The notes: generated by a model from the letters alone, not told the origin. A stretch of DNA of 64,000 bases from Nonomuraea angiospora (GCF_014873145.1 NZ_JADBEK010000001.1:11594001-11658000), one strand, 5' to 3'; shown: positions 13,791 to 22,516, counted from the first letter of the stretch. Made by a program: numbers and translations.

Positions 13791-14988
13791 CAGTCCCTGC
13801 GGCGTTTCTGATATTGATCGCGGCGTTGGTGTCGGCATGGCCGCCCCATCCGCAACCAGGATTTCTGCACGAGAACATCACCCCGGCCCGGTTGTCGGGC
13901 TCGCAGTGGCCGCACCGGTGGCAGGTCAGTGAGGTGCCCGGCGCGGGAACCTTGACGACGCGCCCGGCCCGATCGGCGCTCTTGTACTCCAAGAAGGCGA
14001 CGGTCCGCCCCCACGCCTCAGCGGCGATCGCTCGGTTCAGTCCGGACTTCTGTGCCACATTGACGCCGGGCCGTCCGGTGGTGCCCTTGGCCGAACGCAG
14101 CATGCTGGTGATCTTCAATTCTTCCACCATGATCTTGCTGAACGTGCCGGCCAGTTCGGTGGTGGTCTGGTGCTGCCAGTCCAAGGTACGGCGCTTGGCT
14201 TTCGCGCGGACCTTGGCGATCTTGGCGTAGGTGCGGGCCAATCGACGAGAGATCGGCCCGCCGTGGACATGACTGCGGCGCTGGCGGGCACTCTTCTTCT
14301 CCAAGCGGCGCAGGTGCTCACGCTCACCGTCGCTGAGCCAGGGACCGTGCTCGCGCATGGTCCCGTCGGAGAGCGCCAGGGCGACGTTGATGCCTCGGTC
14401 GATCCCCACCTGCGGGCCGGGATGCTCGGCAGAGCGCGGCGTCGTGAGCATCTCGGCGCGGAACATGATGTTCCACCCGTACGCGTCCTTGACCAGGCGG
14501 GCTCCAGTGATCCGCCCGGCGGGACCCCCCTTGGTGACGCCAGGAAGATCCTTGGTCCAACGGAATCTCGTCCGGCCGATCTTGGGTAGGTTGACCGCGC
14601 CCCATCGCCGGTTGAGTCGTCTGACCTGCAGGTCTCGTGCTTGGGGGACGTCGACCGCCAACCGCGTCCGGCGGGATTTGAACGTGGGCCGCTTGGCGGG
14701 ATGGTCGGGGTTGAAGAAGTTCGTCCACGCCTGTCGGTAGTTCTTCAGCACCGACTGAGCGGCCTGAGCGGGAAGTCGCCCCACCCAGTCAATTTCATGG
14801 CGGGCCTGCCTGATCGCCCGATCACACTCTGCCGACGTGGGGAACAGGCCTTGGCGGAAGGTGAAGTACTCATGCAGCAGGTTCCACAGCGCTCGGGCGG
14901 TATGCGCTTGACTGTCCAACGCAACCACCTGGGCCGTGCTCAGATCAAGACGCGCTACATGCGCCCGCCTCCGCGCTACCAACTCCAC
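13723..14988 (-). CDS. tnpB: TnpB-type RNA-guided nuclease of a tnpA-less IS605/IS1341-like element
   Basis: A 421-residue OrfB/TnpB protein from a GTG start; no ATG is available in frame. The RuvC-like triad is complete: Asp in VGIDRGINVALAL, Glu in IMVEELKITS and Asp in HADTNAAINIRNA. The zinc ribbon LTCHRCGHCEPD...FSCRNPGCGW lies between the last two. The N-terminal domain has the usual LWNLLHEYFTF and KNYRQAWTNFF helices. TnpB nucleases cut DNA next to a target-adjacent motif using a guide from the element's right end and help retain the element. No tnpA is present within reach, so transposition would need help from elsewhere. It is inserted between the nadE fragment and an MFS gene. Confidence 0.9.
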   Translation of the reverse strand: MELVARRRAHVARLDLSTAQVVALDSQAHTARALWNLLHEYFTFRQGLFPTSAECDRAIRQARHEIDWVGRLPAQAAQSVLKNYRQAWTNFFNPDHPAKRPTFKSRRTRLAVDVPQARDLQVRRLNRRWGAVNLPKIGRTRFRWTKDLPGVTKGGPAGRITGARLVKDAYGWNIMFRAEMLTTPRSAEHPGPQVGIDRGINVALALSDGTMREHGPWLSDGEREHLRRLEKKSARQRRSHVHGGPISRRLARTYAKIAKVRAKAKRRTLDWQHQTTTELAGTFSKIMVEELKITSMLRSAKGTTGRPGVNVAQKSGLNRAIAAEAWGRTVAFLEYKSADRAGRVVKVPAPGTSLTCHRCGHCEPDNRAGVMFSCRNPGCGWGGHADTNAAINIRNAAGTAVPGRGDLGVTRSTKRQPPHAA

Positions 14989-15052
14989 AGCGTGATCATA
15001 TCGACGGTTTGTGTTACGCCAACGGGTTTCGCGCCATGCGGTAGGCGTCCTC

Positions 15053-16246
15053 TCAACGCTGCCTGATTGCCGGTCCGAGCAGCAGCATGCCCGCCGCCGA
15101 CAGCACCCCCACCCCGCCGATCGTGAACCACAGAGCCTGGGAGCCGACCTCCAGCAGCGGCCCGCCGACCAGCGGCGCCAGCATCGCCGCCAGCGACCAC
15201 GAGAACCCGAACAGCCCCGAATACCGCCCCCGCAGCTCCGGCGGCGCCAGCGTGGCCACGACCGCGCCCGGGATGCCCGCCGTGATGACCTCGCCCGCCG
15301 TCCACACCACGATCGTCACCACCAGTCCCAGGGTGCTCTCGACGAACGCCGTCATCGCGAACCCGAGCGCCATCACCGACAGCCCCAGCGCGAACATGCG
15401 GGCGGGGTCCCGGCGCCCCAGCCACCCCGACACCAGGGGCTGGACGATGACGATCAGGATCCCGTTCAGGGCCATGGCCACCCCGAACTCCCCGGCCGAC
15501 AGCCCCACGACCTTCGTCATCGCCACCGGCAGCATGGTGTACGTCTGCGCGTAGACCAGCGCGTTGCCCAGCGCCACGAGCGTGAACCCGACCATCACCC
15601 GGTCCCGCAGCACCACGCCGAACCCGCCCCCGGACTCCCGGGCCGCCGGCCTGGTCTCGGGGACGGCCCGCCACACCAGCACGGCGAAGACCACGCCGGA
15701 CAGCGCGTCGATCCAGAACAACCAGAGGAACCCGAAGCTCGCCAGCCAGCCCCCGGCCGTCACGCCGACCGCGTACCCGAGGTTGATCCCCCAGAACAGC
15801 AGCCCGTACGCCCGGGGCCGCTCCTCGGGCGAGACCAGGTCCGCGACGAGGGCGGCCGAGGCGGGCCGGTAGACGTCCATCACCAGGCCGAGCATGAGCA
15901 TCGAGGCCACGATCGCCGGCAGCGAGGAGCTGTATCCGAGCGCCAGCATGGTCGCGGCCGTGGCCAGCATCCCGCCCGACAGCGTGGCGCGGCGCCCGAT
16001 CCGGTCGGTGAGCACCCCCGCGACCAGCTGCGACAGCAGCGAGCCCACCCCGAACACGCCCATCACCAGGCCCGCCGCGGCCACCGACAGGCCGCGGCTC
16101 TGCGTCAGGTAGACGCCGGTGAAGGGCATGACCATGGTGCCCAGGCGGTTCACCACCGTGCCGCCCCAAAGGGCCCAGAAGGCGCGGGGCAGCCCGCCCA
16201 TCTGGGACCGGAAAAACGACCTTGGCTGAAGAGTTGTGCTCGACAC
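15053..16246 (-). CDS. MFS efflux transporter
   Basis: A 397-residue, 12-helix major facilitator. GTG 16246 is chosen as start (MSSTTLQPRSFFRSQMGGLP); ATG 16201 is an alternative. Helix 2-3 loop motif GVLTDRIGRRATLSGG matches MFS motif A, and helix 5 has GVTAGGWLASFGFLWLFWID. Members of this DHA1-like group export drugs or metabolites. It is divergent from an ArsR/DUF5937-type regulator across a 58-base gap that holds a small inverted repeat, a standard layout for a repressed exporter. The substrate is unknown. Confidence 0.88.
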   Translation of the reverse strand: MSSTTLQPRSFFRSQMGGLPRAFWALWGGTVVNRLGTMVMPFTGVYLTQSRGLSVAAAGLVMGVFGVGSLLSQLVAGVLTDRIGRRATLSGGMLATAATMLALGYSSSLPAIVASMLMLGLVMDVYRPASAALVADLVSPEERPRAYGLLFWGINLGYAVGVTAGGWLASFGFLWLFWIDALSGVVFAVLVWRAVPETRPAARESGGGFGVVLRDRVMVGFTLVALGNALVYAQTYTMLPVAMTKVVGLSAGEFGVAMALNGILIVIVQPLVSGWLGRRDPARMFALGLSVMALGFAMTAFVESTLGLVVTIVVWTAGEVITAGIPGAVVATLAPPELRGRYSGLFGFSWSLAAMLAPLVGGPLLEVGSQALWFTIGGVGVLSAAGMLLLGPAIRQR

Positions 16247-16285
16247 GCCACAAGCCTGATATGCCGCGTTTGTGGGGGCGAACGA

Positions 16286-16301
16286 TTTAGTGCAGGCTAA
16301 A
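16286..16301. promoter_or_regulatory. Inverted repeat between divergent MFS and regulator genes
   Basis: TTTAG-TGCAGG-CTAAA, perfect 5-bp arms with a 6-base spacer, ends three bases before the regulator ATG at 16305. It is a candidate operator controlling both genes. Confidence 0.45.
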
Positions 16302-16304
16302 AGC

Positions 16305-17270
16305 ATGTCGGTCGAGTGGGTGCTGAAGCCGGAGGACGTGGCCCGGATCCGGTTCGCGTTCTCGCCGATGTGGGAGCTGGTCGCCAGCCTGCGCACCCTG
16401 CAGGGGCCGGCCAGGCAGTCGATCCACCTGCCCTGGCTCAAGGCCGTGCGCCCCCGCCTGGCGGCGCTCGACCTGGCCGAGCTGTTCGCGCTCGTGCCCC
16501 CGAGCGGCTACATGGCCGACTTCATCACGCCGCCGCCCGACACGCCGATGCCGGAGTTCGCCGCCGAGCTGGAGCGGGTCAGGAGCGCGGATCCCGGGCG
16601 GGCCCGCGAGGAGGCGGCGAAGATCGTGGGGACCGACCCGGCCGTGCTGGAGCGGTTCATGGCCGACCCCGAGGCGGGCGTGGCCAGGGTCGCCGCCACG
16701 CTGGAGGCGTACTGGGAGGCGTGCTTCGCGGAGTTCTGGCCCCGCGTGTACGGGCTGCTGGAGCGCGACGTGCTGCGCCGGTCACGGCAGCTCGCCCAGG
16801 GCGGGGCGCGCGAGCTGTTCGCCGCGCTCGATCCGGCCGTGGTGTGGACGGGGGAGCGGCTGCTCATCGACCGGCCCTGGTGCGAGGCGGGCGGCCTGCA
16901 CGGCGACGGGCTGGTGCTGGTGCCCAGCGCGTTCTGGGGGCCGGCGGCCGTGGCGGTGATGACGGCGCCGTACCAGTCGATGCTGGTCTACCCCGTGCTC
17001 GGCGTCGGCACGCTGTGGGAGCAGGGCCCGCCGCCCGCGCCCGGCGCGCTCGCCGCGCTGATCGGCAGGAGCCGGGCGCAGATCCTGCTCGCCCTCGCCG
17101 AGCCCGCCACGACCTCGGCCCTGGCCGCGCGCATGGCGCTCACGCCCGGCGCGGTCAGCCAGCACCTGGGGGTGCTCAGCGGCGGCGGACTCACGGTGGG
17201 GATGCGGGTCGGCAAGCAGGTCGTCTACCGCCGCACCCCCACGGGCGACACGCTGGCGGGTCACGCGTAG
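16305..17270 (+). CDS. DUF5937 / ArsR winged-helix regulator
   Basis: A 321-residue protein. ATG 16305 follows an inverted repeat. The long N-terminal part (IRFAFSPMWELVASLRTLQG...) is typical of actinobacterial DUF5937 regulators. The C-terminal ~75 residues are an ArsR-type winged helix: IGRSRAQILLALAEPATTSA, MALTPGAVSQHLGVLSGGGL and QVVYRRTPTG. It is divergent from the MFS exporter, which it probably represses. Its end overlaps the convergent terpene synthase by 10 bases, with both stops inside TCACGCGTAG. Confidence 0.85.
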   Translation: MSVEWVLKPEDVARIRFAFSPMWELVASLRTLQGPARQSIHLPWLKAVRPRLAALDLAELFALVPPSGYMADFITPPPDTPMPEFAAELERVRSADPGRAREEAAKIVGTDPAVLERFMADPEAGVARVAATLEAYWEACFAEFWPRVYGLLERDVLRRSRQLAQGGARELFAALDPAVVWTGERLLIDRPWCEAGGLHGDGLVLVPSAFWGPAAVAVMTAPYQSMLVYPVLGVGTLWEQGPPPAPGALAALIGRSRAQILLALAEPATTSALAARMALTPGAVSQHLGVLSGGGLTVGMRVGKQVVYRRTPTGDTLAGHA

Positions 17271-18286
17271 CGCTTGGACTCCAGCAGCCAGTCGAGGTGG
17301 GCGCGCGGCGCCGCCAGGTACGCGCAGGCGACCTTGCTGACGTCCCTCGCCTCCTTCGGCTCCAGATCCTCCAGCGGCAGCCGCCTGGCGGCCTTGTGCA
17401 TGTCCTGGCAGCGCGCCGCGATCCGGTCGAGCACCCAGGCCGTCGCCTCCCGCTCGCCCAGCCCGAGCTGGCGCATCGCGAGCACCACGAAGTTGTGCAC
17501 GTCGCCGCGCTCCTTGGGCCGCGAGGCCACGTCGTTGCACCACGCCGTGACGTCGCTGCACGCGCTCACGAGCTGCTGCCACGCCTCGCACTCGTGCACC
17601 CACCCGGGCACCTCGACGCGCAGGCACGGCTCGACCAGGTCATAGAGGTACGGGCCCACGGTGCCCCTGCGCAGCGCCGGATATTCCTCCAGCGTCGGCA
17701 TCCGGCCGGCCGCCCGGTTGTCGGCCTCCGTACGGCACGCGTCGTGCTGGCGCCGCAGCCCGACCGCGAACCTGGCCCGCCACCGGTCGCTCATCCGCGC
17801 GCTCGTCACCCGCCACAGATCCGCGAACGCCGCCTCCAGCGGATGCCGGGCCGCGCCCCTGAGCATGCCGTCGAAGATGTCCAGCGGGCACGAGCCCTCG
17901 TCCAGCTCGTCGTCCAGGTGGAACAGCCACGTCAGCCACTGCGCGAACAGCGCCGCCGCGGCCGCGTCGAACTCGGCGAACGCCCGGCCCGCCATCCGGT
18001 GGTAGCCCACGCCCGGGGCGGCCCGCAGCCCGGTCCTCCTGGCCCAGTCGATGACCGCGGCCTCGATCGCGTACACGGCCGGGTGCATCCGGCACGGGGC
18101 CGCCATCGCGGGCACCCGCTCGGTGAGCGGCAGCAGCGCCATCGCCGCCGAGCCGCCCCTGCGCGGCAGCGGCAGCACCGAGGTCAGGGCCGAACGCAGC
18201 GCGGTACGCACCGTCGCGAACACGGTGGTGCTCGCGGTGGTGGTGTTGTCGGTGCTCTTCACAGCGGTCTTCACGCCGGTCCTCAT
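17261..18286 (-). CDS. Class I terpene synthase
   Basis: A 341-residue all-alpha terpene cyclase. ATG 18286 has an AAGGCGG ribosome site and lies eight bases after the EF-hand gene. The metal-binding motifs are clear: LFHLDDELDE (Asp-rich motif, DD at 125-126) and WCNDVASRPKE followed by RGDVHN (NSE/DTE motif with N, S and E spaced correctly). The C-terminal RY pair appears as SKRYA, the final residues. Such enzymes ionise prenyl diphosphates with three Mg2+ and cyclise them. Product and substrate length cannot be read from sequence. The ~45-residue Thr/Ala/Arg-rich N-terminal extension is unusual for the family. Confidence 0.88.
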   Translation of the reverse strand: MRTGVKTAVKSTDNTTTASTTVFATVRTALRSALTSVLPLPRRGGSAAMALLPLTERVPAMAAPCRMHPAVYAIEAAVIDWARRTGLRAAPGVGYHRMAGRAFAEFDAAAAALFAQWLTWLFHLDDELDEGSCPLDIFDGMLRGAARHPLEAAFADLWRVTSARMSDRWRARFAVGLRRQHDACRTEADNRAAGRMPTLEEYPALRRGTVGPYLYDLVEPCLRVEVPGWVHECEAWQQLVSACSDVTAWCNDVASRPKERGDVHNFVVLAMRQLGLGEREATAWVLDRIAARCQDMHKAARRLPLEDLEPKEARDVSKVACAYLAAPRAHLDWLLESKRYA

Positions 18287-18294
18287 GCCCGCCT

Positions 18295-18840
18295 TCACAG
18301 CGGGCCGAAGAGCCAGTTGCCCGCGGCGTTGGGGTCGGCGCCGCGGTAGTAGTCGGAGGCGGCCAGGACCAGCTCGTCCGCGGTGAGCGTGCCCCTGCCC
18401 GAGCGGTCGAGGCGGTCGAAGGCCACGTCGACGTCGTCGTACGCCACGCCGAACGCGCTCAGCAAGGTGCGGAACTCGCCCGGCCCGATCTCCCCGTCGC
18501 CGTCGCCGTCGCACAGTTCGGCGACCGCCACCGTCGCGGGTCTGAACACCGTGTCGTACTGGTCGCCCGTGACGAACGCCGCCACCATCCCGGCGCGGAA
18601 GTCCGGGCGCGCGATGCCGAAGTCGACGTCGCGCTCGAGCGCCTTCGACAGCGCCGACCAGATCTCGTCGAAGCCGTCGACGAGGCTGGCCCCGGTGACC
18701 GAGGTGGGGGACTCCCCGAAGCCCACCAGGATGCGGGCGCCCAGACCCAGCAGGTCCTCCCGCTCGACGACGCCGTTGCCGCTCGCGTCGATGTGGTCGA
18801 ATGCCCGATCTAGCTTGTGATTGAGCAGGTCGATAGCCAC
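18295..18840 (-). CDS. EF-hand calcium-binding protein (calerythrin-like)
   Basis: A 181-residue protein. GTG 18840 is chosen because GGGGGAGG lies five bases before it; an upstream GTG at 18873 lacks a site. Four EF-hand regions fit the calerythrin/CabC layout. Loop 1 is DASGNGVVERED, loop 2 is degenerate (near SALERDVDF), loop 3 is canonical DGDGDGEIGPGE and loop 4 is DRSGRGTLTADE. Three loops should bind Ca2+. It is eight bases upstream of the terpene synthase in the same direction, so the two are almost certainly one transcript. A role as Ca2+ buffer or regulator of the cyclase is inference. Confidence 0.9.
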   Translation of the reverse strand: MAIDLLNHKLDRAFDHIDASGNGVVEREDLLGLGARILVGFGESPTSVTGASLVDGFDEIWSALSKALERDVDFGIARPDFRAGMVAAFVTGDQYDTVFRPATVAVAELCDGDGDGEIGPGEFRTLLSAFGVAYDDVDVAFDRLDRSGRGTLTADELVLAASDYYRGADPNAAGNWLFGPL

Positions 18841-18924
18841 CAATGCCTCCCCCGAGACTGACTGCGTGATCACAGTAAGCTCGGGGCGGGGCCTTTGTCA
18901 GCGAGGCTCGCACCGGCACCCCCC

Positions 18925-18940
18925 GTAACGTGTGCGAAAC
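18925..18940 (+). promoter_or_regulatory. GlnR-type half-site upstream of the glutamine synthetase
   Basis: GTAAC-gtgtgc-GAAAC matches the GlnR a/b-site pair (gTnAC-n6-GaAAC) and lies 53 bases before the GTG at 18994. A second site pair is not obvious. The same pentamers appear twice upstream of glnA at 39986-40023. Confidence 0.55.
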
Positions 18941-18993
18941 ACGGGCGCGGCATGCTGGTAGCTGGACCTGTAGTGACAGATAGAGGGGACGCC

Positions 18994-20355
18994 GTGGACC
19001 GCCAGCAGGAGTTCGTGCTCCGCACGCTCGAGGAACGCGACATCCGGTTCATCCGGCTGTGGTTCACTGACGTGCTCGGTTTCCTCAAGTCAGTGGCCAT
19101 CGCCCCGGCCGAGCTGGAAGGCGCGTTCGCCGAGGGCATAGGTTTCGACGGCTCGGCCATCGAGGGTTTCGCGCGGGTCTACGAGTCCGACATGCTCGCC
19201 AAGCCCGACCCGGCCACGTTCCAGATCCTGCCCTGGCGCAGCGAGACGCCGGGCGCGGGCCGCATCTTCTGCGACATCCTGATGCCGGACGGCTCGCCGT
19301 CGCACGCAGACCCGCGCTGGGTGCTCAAGCGCACGCTCGCCAAGTGCGCCGACATGGGCTTCACCTTCTACACCCACCCGGAGATCGAGTTCTTCCTGCT
19401 GAAGAACCGCCCGGAAGCCGGCGCGCGGCCCGAGCCGATCGACTCCGGCGGCTACTTCGACCACACGCCGCACAGCGCGGGCCACGACTTCAGGCGCCAG
19501 GCGGTGCTGATGCTGGAGTCGATGGGCATCTCGGTGGAGTTCAGCCACCATGAGGGCGCCCCGGGCCAGCAGGAGATCGACCTGCGTTACGCCGACGCGC
19601 TGACCACGGCCGACAACATCATGACCTTCCGCCTGGTCATGAAGGAGGTCGCCCTGGAGCAGGGCATCTGGGCCTCCTTCATGCCCAAGCCGTTCACCGA
19701 GCACCCCGGCTCCGGCATGCACACCCACATGTCGCTGTTCGAGGGCGACCGCAACGCCTTCTACGAGGCCGGGTCCGAATACCGGCTGTCCAAGATCGGC
19801 CGATCGTTCATCGCCGGGCTGCTCAAGCACGCCGCCGAGATCACCGCCATCACCAACCAGTGGGTCAACTCCTACAAGCGGCTCTGGGGCGGCGCCGAGG
19901 CCATCGCGGGTCAGGGCGGCGAGGCGCCCTCCTACGTGTGCTGGGGCCACAACAACCGCTCCGCCCTGGTCCGGGTGCCGATGTACAAGCCGCACAAGGG
20001 CGGCTCGACGCGGATCGAGTTCAGGTCGCTCGACTCGGCGTGCAACCCCTACCTCGCCTTCGCGCTGATCCTGGCCGCCGGCCTGAAGGGCATCGAGGAG
20101 GGCTACGAGCTGCCCGCCGCCGCCGAGGACAACGTGTGGACGCTGACCAGCGCCGAGCGGCGGGCCCTCGGCATCCAGCCGCTGCCCGGCTCCCTCAACG
20201 ACGCGATCGCGGTGATGGAGCAGAGCGAGCTGGTGGCCGAGACGCTCGGGGAGCACGTCTTCGACTTCTTCCTGCGCAACAAGCGCGCGGAGTGGCGCGA
20301 ATACCGGCGGCACGTCACCGAGTTCGAGCTCGGCCGCTACCTGCCGGTGCTCTAG
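18994..20355 (+). CDS. glnA2: Glutamine synthetase, GlnA2 type
   Basis: A 453-residue GS-I family enzyme, starting GTG 18994 behind AGGGGAC. The opening MDRQQEFVLRTLEERDIRFI closely matches the M. tuberculosis GlnA2 start as remembered. Active-site landmarks are present: IGFDGSAIEGFARVYESDM, THPEIEFFL, GSGMHTHMSLF, NSYKRLWGGAEAI and RIEFRSLDSACNPYLA. Unlike the glnA product further on, it lacks the LY(D/E)LPPEE adenylylation loop (ELPAAAEDNVWTL instead), so GlnE is not expected to modify it. It condenses glutamate and ammonia, or possibly another amine, with ATP. Confidence 0.92.
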   Translation: MDRQQEFVLRTLEERDIRFIRLWFTDVLGFLKSVAIAPAELEGAFAEGIGFDGSAIEGFARVYESDMLAKPDPATFQILPWRSETPGAGRIFCDILMPDGSPSHADPRWVLKRTLAKCADMGFTFYTHPEIEFFLLKNRPEAGARPEPIDSGGYFDHTPHSAGHDFRRQAVLMLESMGISVEFSHHEGAPGQQEIDLRYADALTTADNIMTFRLVMKEVALEQGIWASFMPKPFTEHPGSGMHTHMSLFEGDRNAFYEAGSEYRLSKIGRSFIAGLLKHAAEITAITNQWVNSYKRLWGGAEAIAGQGGEAPSYVCWGHNNRSALVRVPMYKPHKGGSTRIEFRSLDSACNPYLAFALILAAGLKGIEEGYELPAAAEDNVWTLTSAERRALGIQPLPGSLNDAIAVMEQSELVAETLGEHVFDFFLRNKRAEWREYRRHVTEFELGRYLPVL

Positions 20356-20702
20356 ACGCCTCCCTGAAACTCGCGGACCTCGATGGGCAGCAGGGCCACG
20401 GCCCCGGCCAGCTTGCGGGCCCATTCCAGGGCCGCGTCCAGGTCGGGCGCCTTGATGATCGTGAAACCGCCGATGTGCTCCTTGCCCTCCACGTAAGGGC
20501 CGTCGGTGGTGAGCGGCTCGCCGTCGCGCATCCGCACCACGCGGGCGTCGGAGGGTGACTGGAGCGCGCCCGAGAAGACCCAGACGCCCGCCTCCCGCAT
20601 CTCCTGCTCGACGGCGCCGAGGTCGCGCATGATCGGGTCGAGGATCTCGGGCGGGGGCGGGGGCCCGTCGGGCTGGTGCATGCTGAGCACGTACTGCTTC
20701 AT
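20352..20702 (-). CDS. YCII/DGPF-domain protein
   Basis: A 116-residue dimeric alpha-beta barrel protein of the DGPF/YCII type: MKQYVLSMHQPDGPPPPPEI, VFSGALQSPSDARVVR, TDGPYVEGKEHIGGF and ALEWARKLAG are family hallmarks. ATG 20702 follows GGAAAGGAAAG. These proteins are often encoded beside ECF sigma factors, but none is adjacent here. The biochemical role is unknown. Its stop shares the palindrome CTAG with the convergent glnA2 stop, so the two genes overlap by three bases. Confidence 0.88.
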   Translation of the reverse strand: MKQYVLSMHQPDGPPPPPEILDPIMRDLGAVEQEMREAGVWVFSGALQSPSDARVVRMRDGEPLTTDGPYVEGKEHIGGFTIIKAPDLDAALEWARKLAGAVALLPIEVREFQGGV

Positions 20703-20772
20703 GTGACTTTCCTTTCCGTCACCTCTCACACGAACGCGGTGCGGCCGTATCGACATCCGGCGCGCGCAAATC

Positions 20773-21363
20773 TCATCGCGTGCGCGTCGGCGTCCGGTCG
20801 AACACGATCTCCTGCAGCCGCCCCGCCTGGACCCGGTCGACGATGAACGCGCCGGCGGCGGGCCCGGGGTCGCCGGACTTCACCCTGGCCGACAGGCTCT
20901 CCCACCTGCGCTGATGGCGCGCGAACGTCCGGGGCGCGACCACCCGGCCCCTGGCCACCTGCCCCGCCAGCGCCTCCTGCGGCGGCGCGTCGAGCAGGAG
21001 CAGGTGGAAGCTCGCGCGGTGCCTGCGGGCCAGCCAGGCGAAACCCCGCAGCACGTACGGCGCGCAGCCCCGGTTGTGGGCGACGATCGAGTGTCCCAGG
21101 GCCAGGGCGCGGCGGATGCGGCTCAGGTGGGTGACGAAGACCACGGCGCGGCGTAACGGGCCGGGGGCCCAGCCGAGCCGCTCGTGCCAGTGCTGCTTGG
21201 ACTGGTAGGTGTCGATCACCACGACCGTTCCGACGGTGACGGGCAGGCTCTCCGCGCCGTGCAGGCCGTACAGGCGCCGCAGCAGCGTGGTCTTCCCCGC
21301 CCCCGGCAGCCCCGTCAAGATGACCAGCGACCCCGGCGGAAACCGCAACCTCGCCGCCTGCAC
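20773..21363 (-). CDS. P-loop AAA-type ATPase / kinase-like protein
   Basis: A 196-residue protein from GTG 21363. Walker A is VILTGLPGAGKTTLLRRLYG near residue 12-30. A mid-protein FHLLLLDAPPQEALAGQVAR helix-strand resembles the nucleoside/phosphotransferase kinase branch of P-loop NTPases, with LID-like Arg residues (GRVVAPRTFARHQRRWESL). Similar small actinobacterial ATPases are annotated only as AAA family proteins. The substrate is unknown. It is monocistronic between convergent and divergent neighbours. Confidence 0.75.
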   Translation of the reverse strand: MQAARLRFPPGSLVILTGLPGAGKTTLLRRLYGLHGAESLPVTVGTVVVIDTYQSKQHWHERLGWAPGPLRRAVVFVTHLSRIRRALALGHSIVAHNRGCAPYVLRGFAWLARRHRASFHLLLLDAPPQEALAGQVARGRVVAPRTFARHQRRWESLSARVKSGDPGPAAGAFIVDRVQAGRLQEIVFDRTPTRTR

Positions 21364-21747
21364 AGACCCACCCCCGCTTCTCTCGTGTTGCTTACAGCTT
21401 CTCCGAGGTTGGCCCCGGATGCGCACTTCGGATCGGGCGGTTTGGTCACGGGGCGAGGGAAACCCGGGATAGGGTAAAGGGAACGCCTTGATCGGCCTCA
21501 CATCGGGGAAGCCCGGAGTGGGGCCGATTTTCGTTGCTTCTAACCTCCGAGTCACATCCCGGCGATGTGTGACGCATAGCGTGTCGGTGGGTGGGAAGTT
21601 TCGGGCCCCTTCGAGGCGTTATGTGGTGGTGTCGATCAGCCTCAGGACCCCCGAGATCTGGTGAAACCGGGCGTCGAGTAAAATCGGCCTGCTTCTATTG
21701 ACATTTCTGGACTTGTCGCCGTATGCGGCGATATTGGAGGGTGTGGC
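21364..21747. promoter_or_regulatory. Divergent intergenic region with a sigma-70-like promoter
   Basis: This 384-base gap separates the leftward ATPase gene from the rightward hotdog-fold gene. TTGACA (21698-21703), 17 bases, then GTATGC/TATGCG (21721-21727) is a plausible promoter for the rightward gene, whose ribosome site is GGAGGG before ATG 21748. No further gene was found in the gap. Confidence 0.45.
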
Positions 21748-22461
21748 ATGACGACGTCTGCCCTGCAGACAGTGCTGACGGTTCCCGAGCGCTTCCGGGG
21801 CCCGGCGGGGGTCGCCAACGGCGGCTGGATCGCGGGCACCATGGCGGAGGCGCTGAACGGGGGCCGATCAGCGGTCGAGGTCACGTTGCATGCGCCGACC
21901 CCTTTGCGAACCGAGTTGCGCCTGGAGCACGTCGCCAACTCCGTCTCCCTCTACGACGGCGACAAGCTGCTGGTCGAGGCCATCCCCGTGGCCGAGGACC
22001 TGGAGGGTCCGGGGTTCGTGCCGTTCAACGACGCCGCCCGCGCGGAGGCGGGGTTCGTGGGGCTGAAGGCGCACCCGTTCGCCGAGTGCTTCGCCTGCGG
22101 GCTGCGCGAGCCGGGTGACGGCCTGCGCATCTTCCCCGGCCCGGTGGAGGGCACGGACCTGGTGGCGGCCGGCTGGCGGGTGCCGTTCACGGTGACGGGC
22201 GAGGACGGCGTGCCCGCCTCGATCGTGGGCGCCGTGCTCGACTGCATCACCGGCTGGGCGCACTTCGGCCCGGGGGAGAGCGCGCTGCTCGGCCGCCTGG
22301 CCGTGCAGATCCACCGCCCGGTCTACCCCGGCGGCCGCTACTCCGTCGTGGCCCGCCCGACCGGCCGTGACGGCCGCAAGATGTACGGCCAGAGCGCCAT
22401 CTACGAGGCGGACGGCACGCTGGTCGCCGCCGCTCGCGCCACGTGGATCGCTCCACGCTGA
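21748..22461 (+). CDS. Hotdog-fold thioesterase-like protein
   Basis: A 237-residue protein with a GGAGGG ribosome site and ATG start. FRGPAGVANGGWIAGTMAEAL and AVLDCITGWAHFG look like the two halves of a double-hotdog (PaaI/acyl-CoA thioesterase-like) fold. The middle HPFAECFACGLREPGDGL segment with two Cys recurs in actinobacterial members of this unnamed family. Catalysis has not been assigned for such proteins. It is monocistronic, followed by a strong hairpin terminator. Confidence 0.7.
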   Translation: MTTSALQTVLTVPERFRGPAGVANGGWIAGTMAEALNGGRSAVEVTLHAPTPLRTELRLEHVANSVSLYDGDKLLVEAIPVAEDLEGPGFVPFNDAARAEAGFVGLKAHPFAECFACGLREPGDGLRIFPGPVEGTDLVAAGWRVPFTVTGEDGVPASIVGAVLDCITGWAHFGPGESALLGRLAVQIHRPVYPGGRYSVVARPTGRDGRKMYGQSAIYEADGTLVAAARATWIAPR

Positions 22462-22484
22462 CCTGCGGTCCCGGCGATTTCCTG

Positions 22485-22516
22485 AACGGCCCCTGAGCAC
22501 GGCTCGGGGGCCGTTT
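22485..22516 (+). terminator. Intrinsic terminator after the hotdog gene
   Basis: AACGGCCCC (22485-22493) pairs with GGGGCCGTT (22507-22515), with inner GAGC/GCTC pairing around the loop and TTTCC after it. The rest of the gap to 22741 is C/G-rich with a short duplicated cccgcccggctcgcg block and no gene. Confidence 0.8.

Noticed and set aside
14976..16253. Alternative leftward ORF ending with VDMITLWSW that would extend across the MFS gene
   Set aside because: It is out of frame with the well-supported 12-helix MFS reading frame and shows shadow-frame composition.
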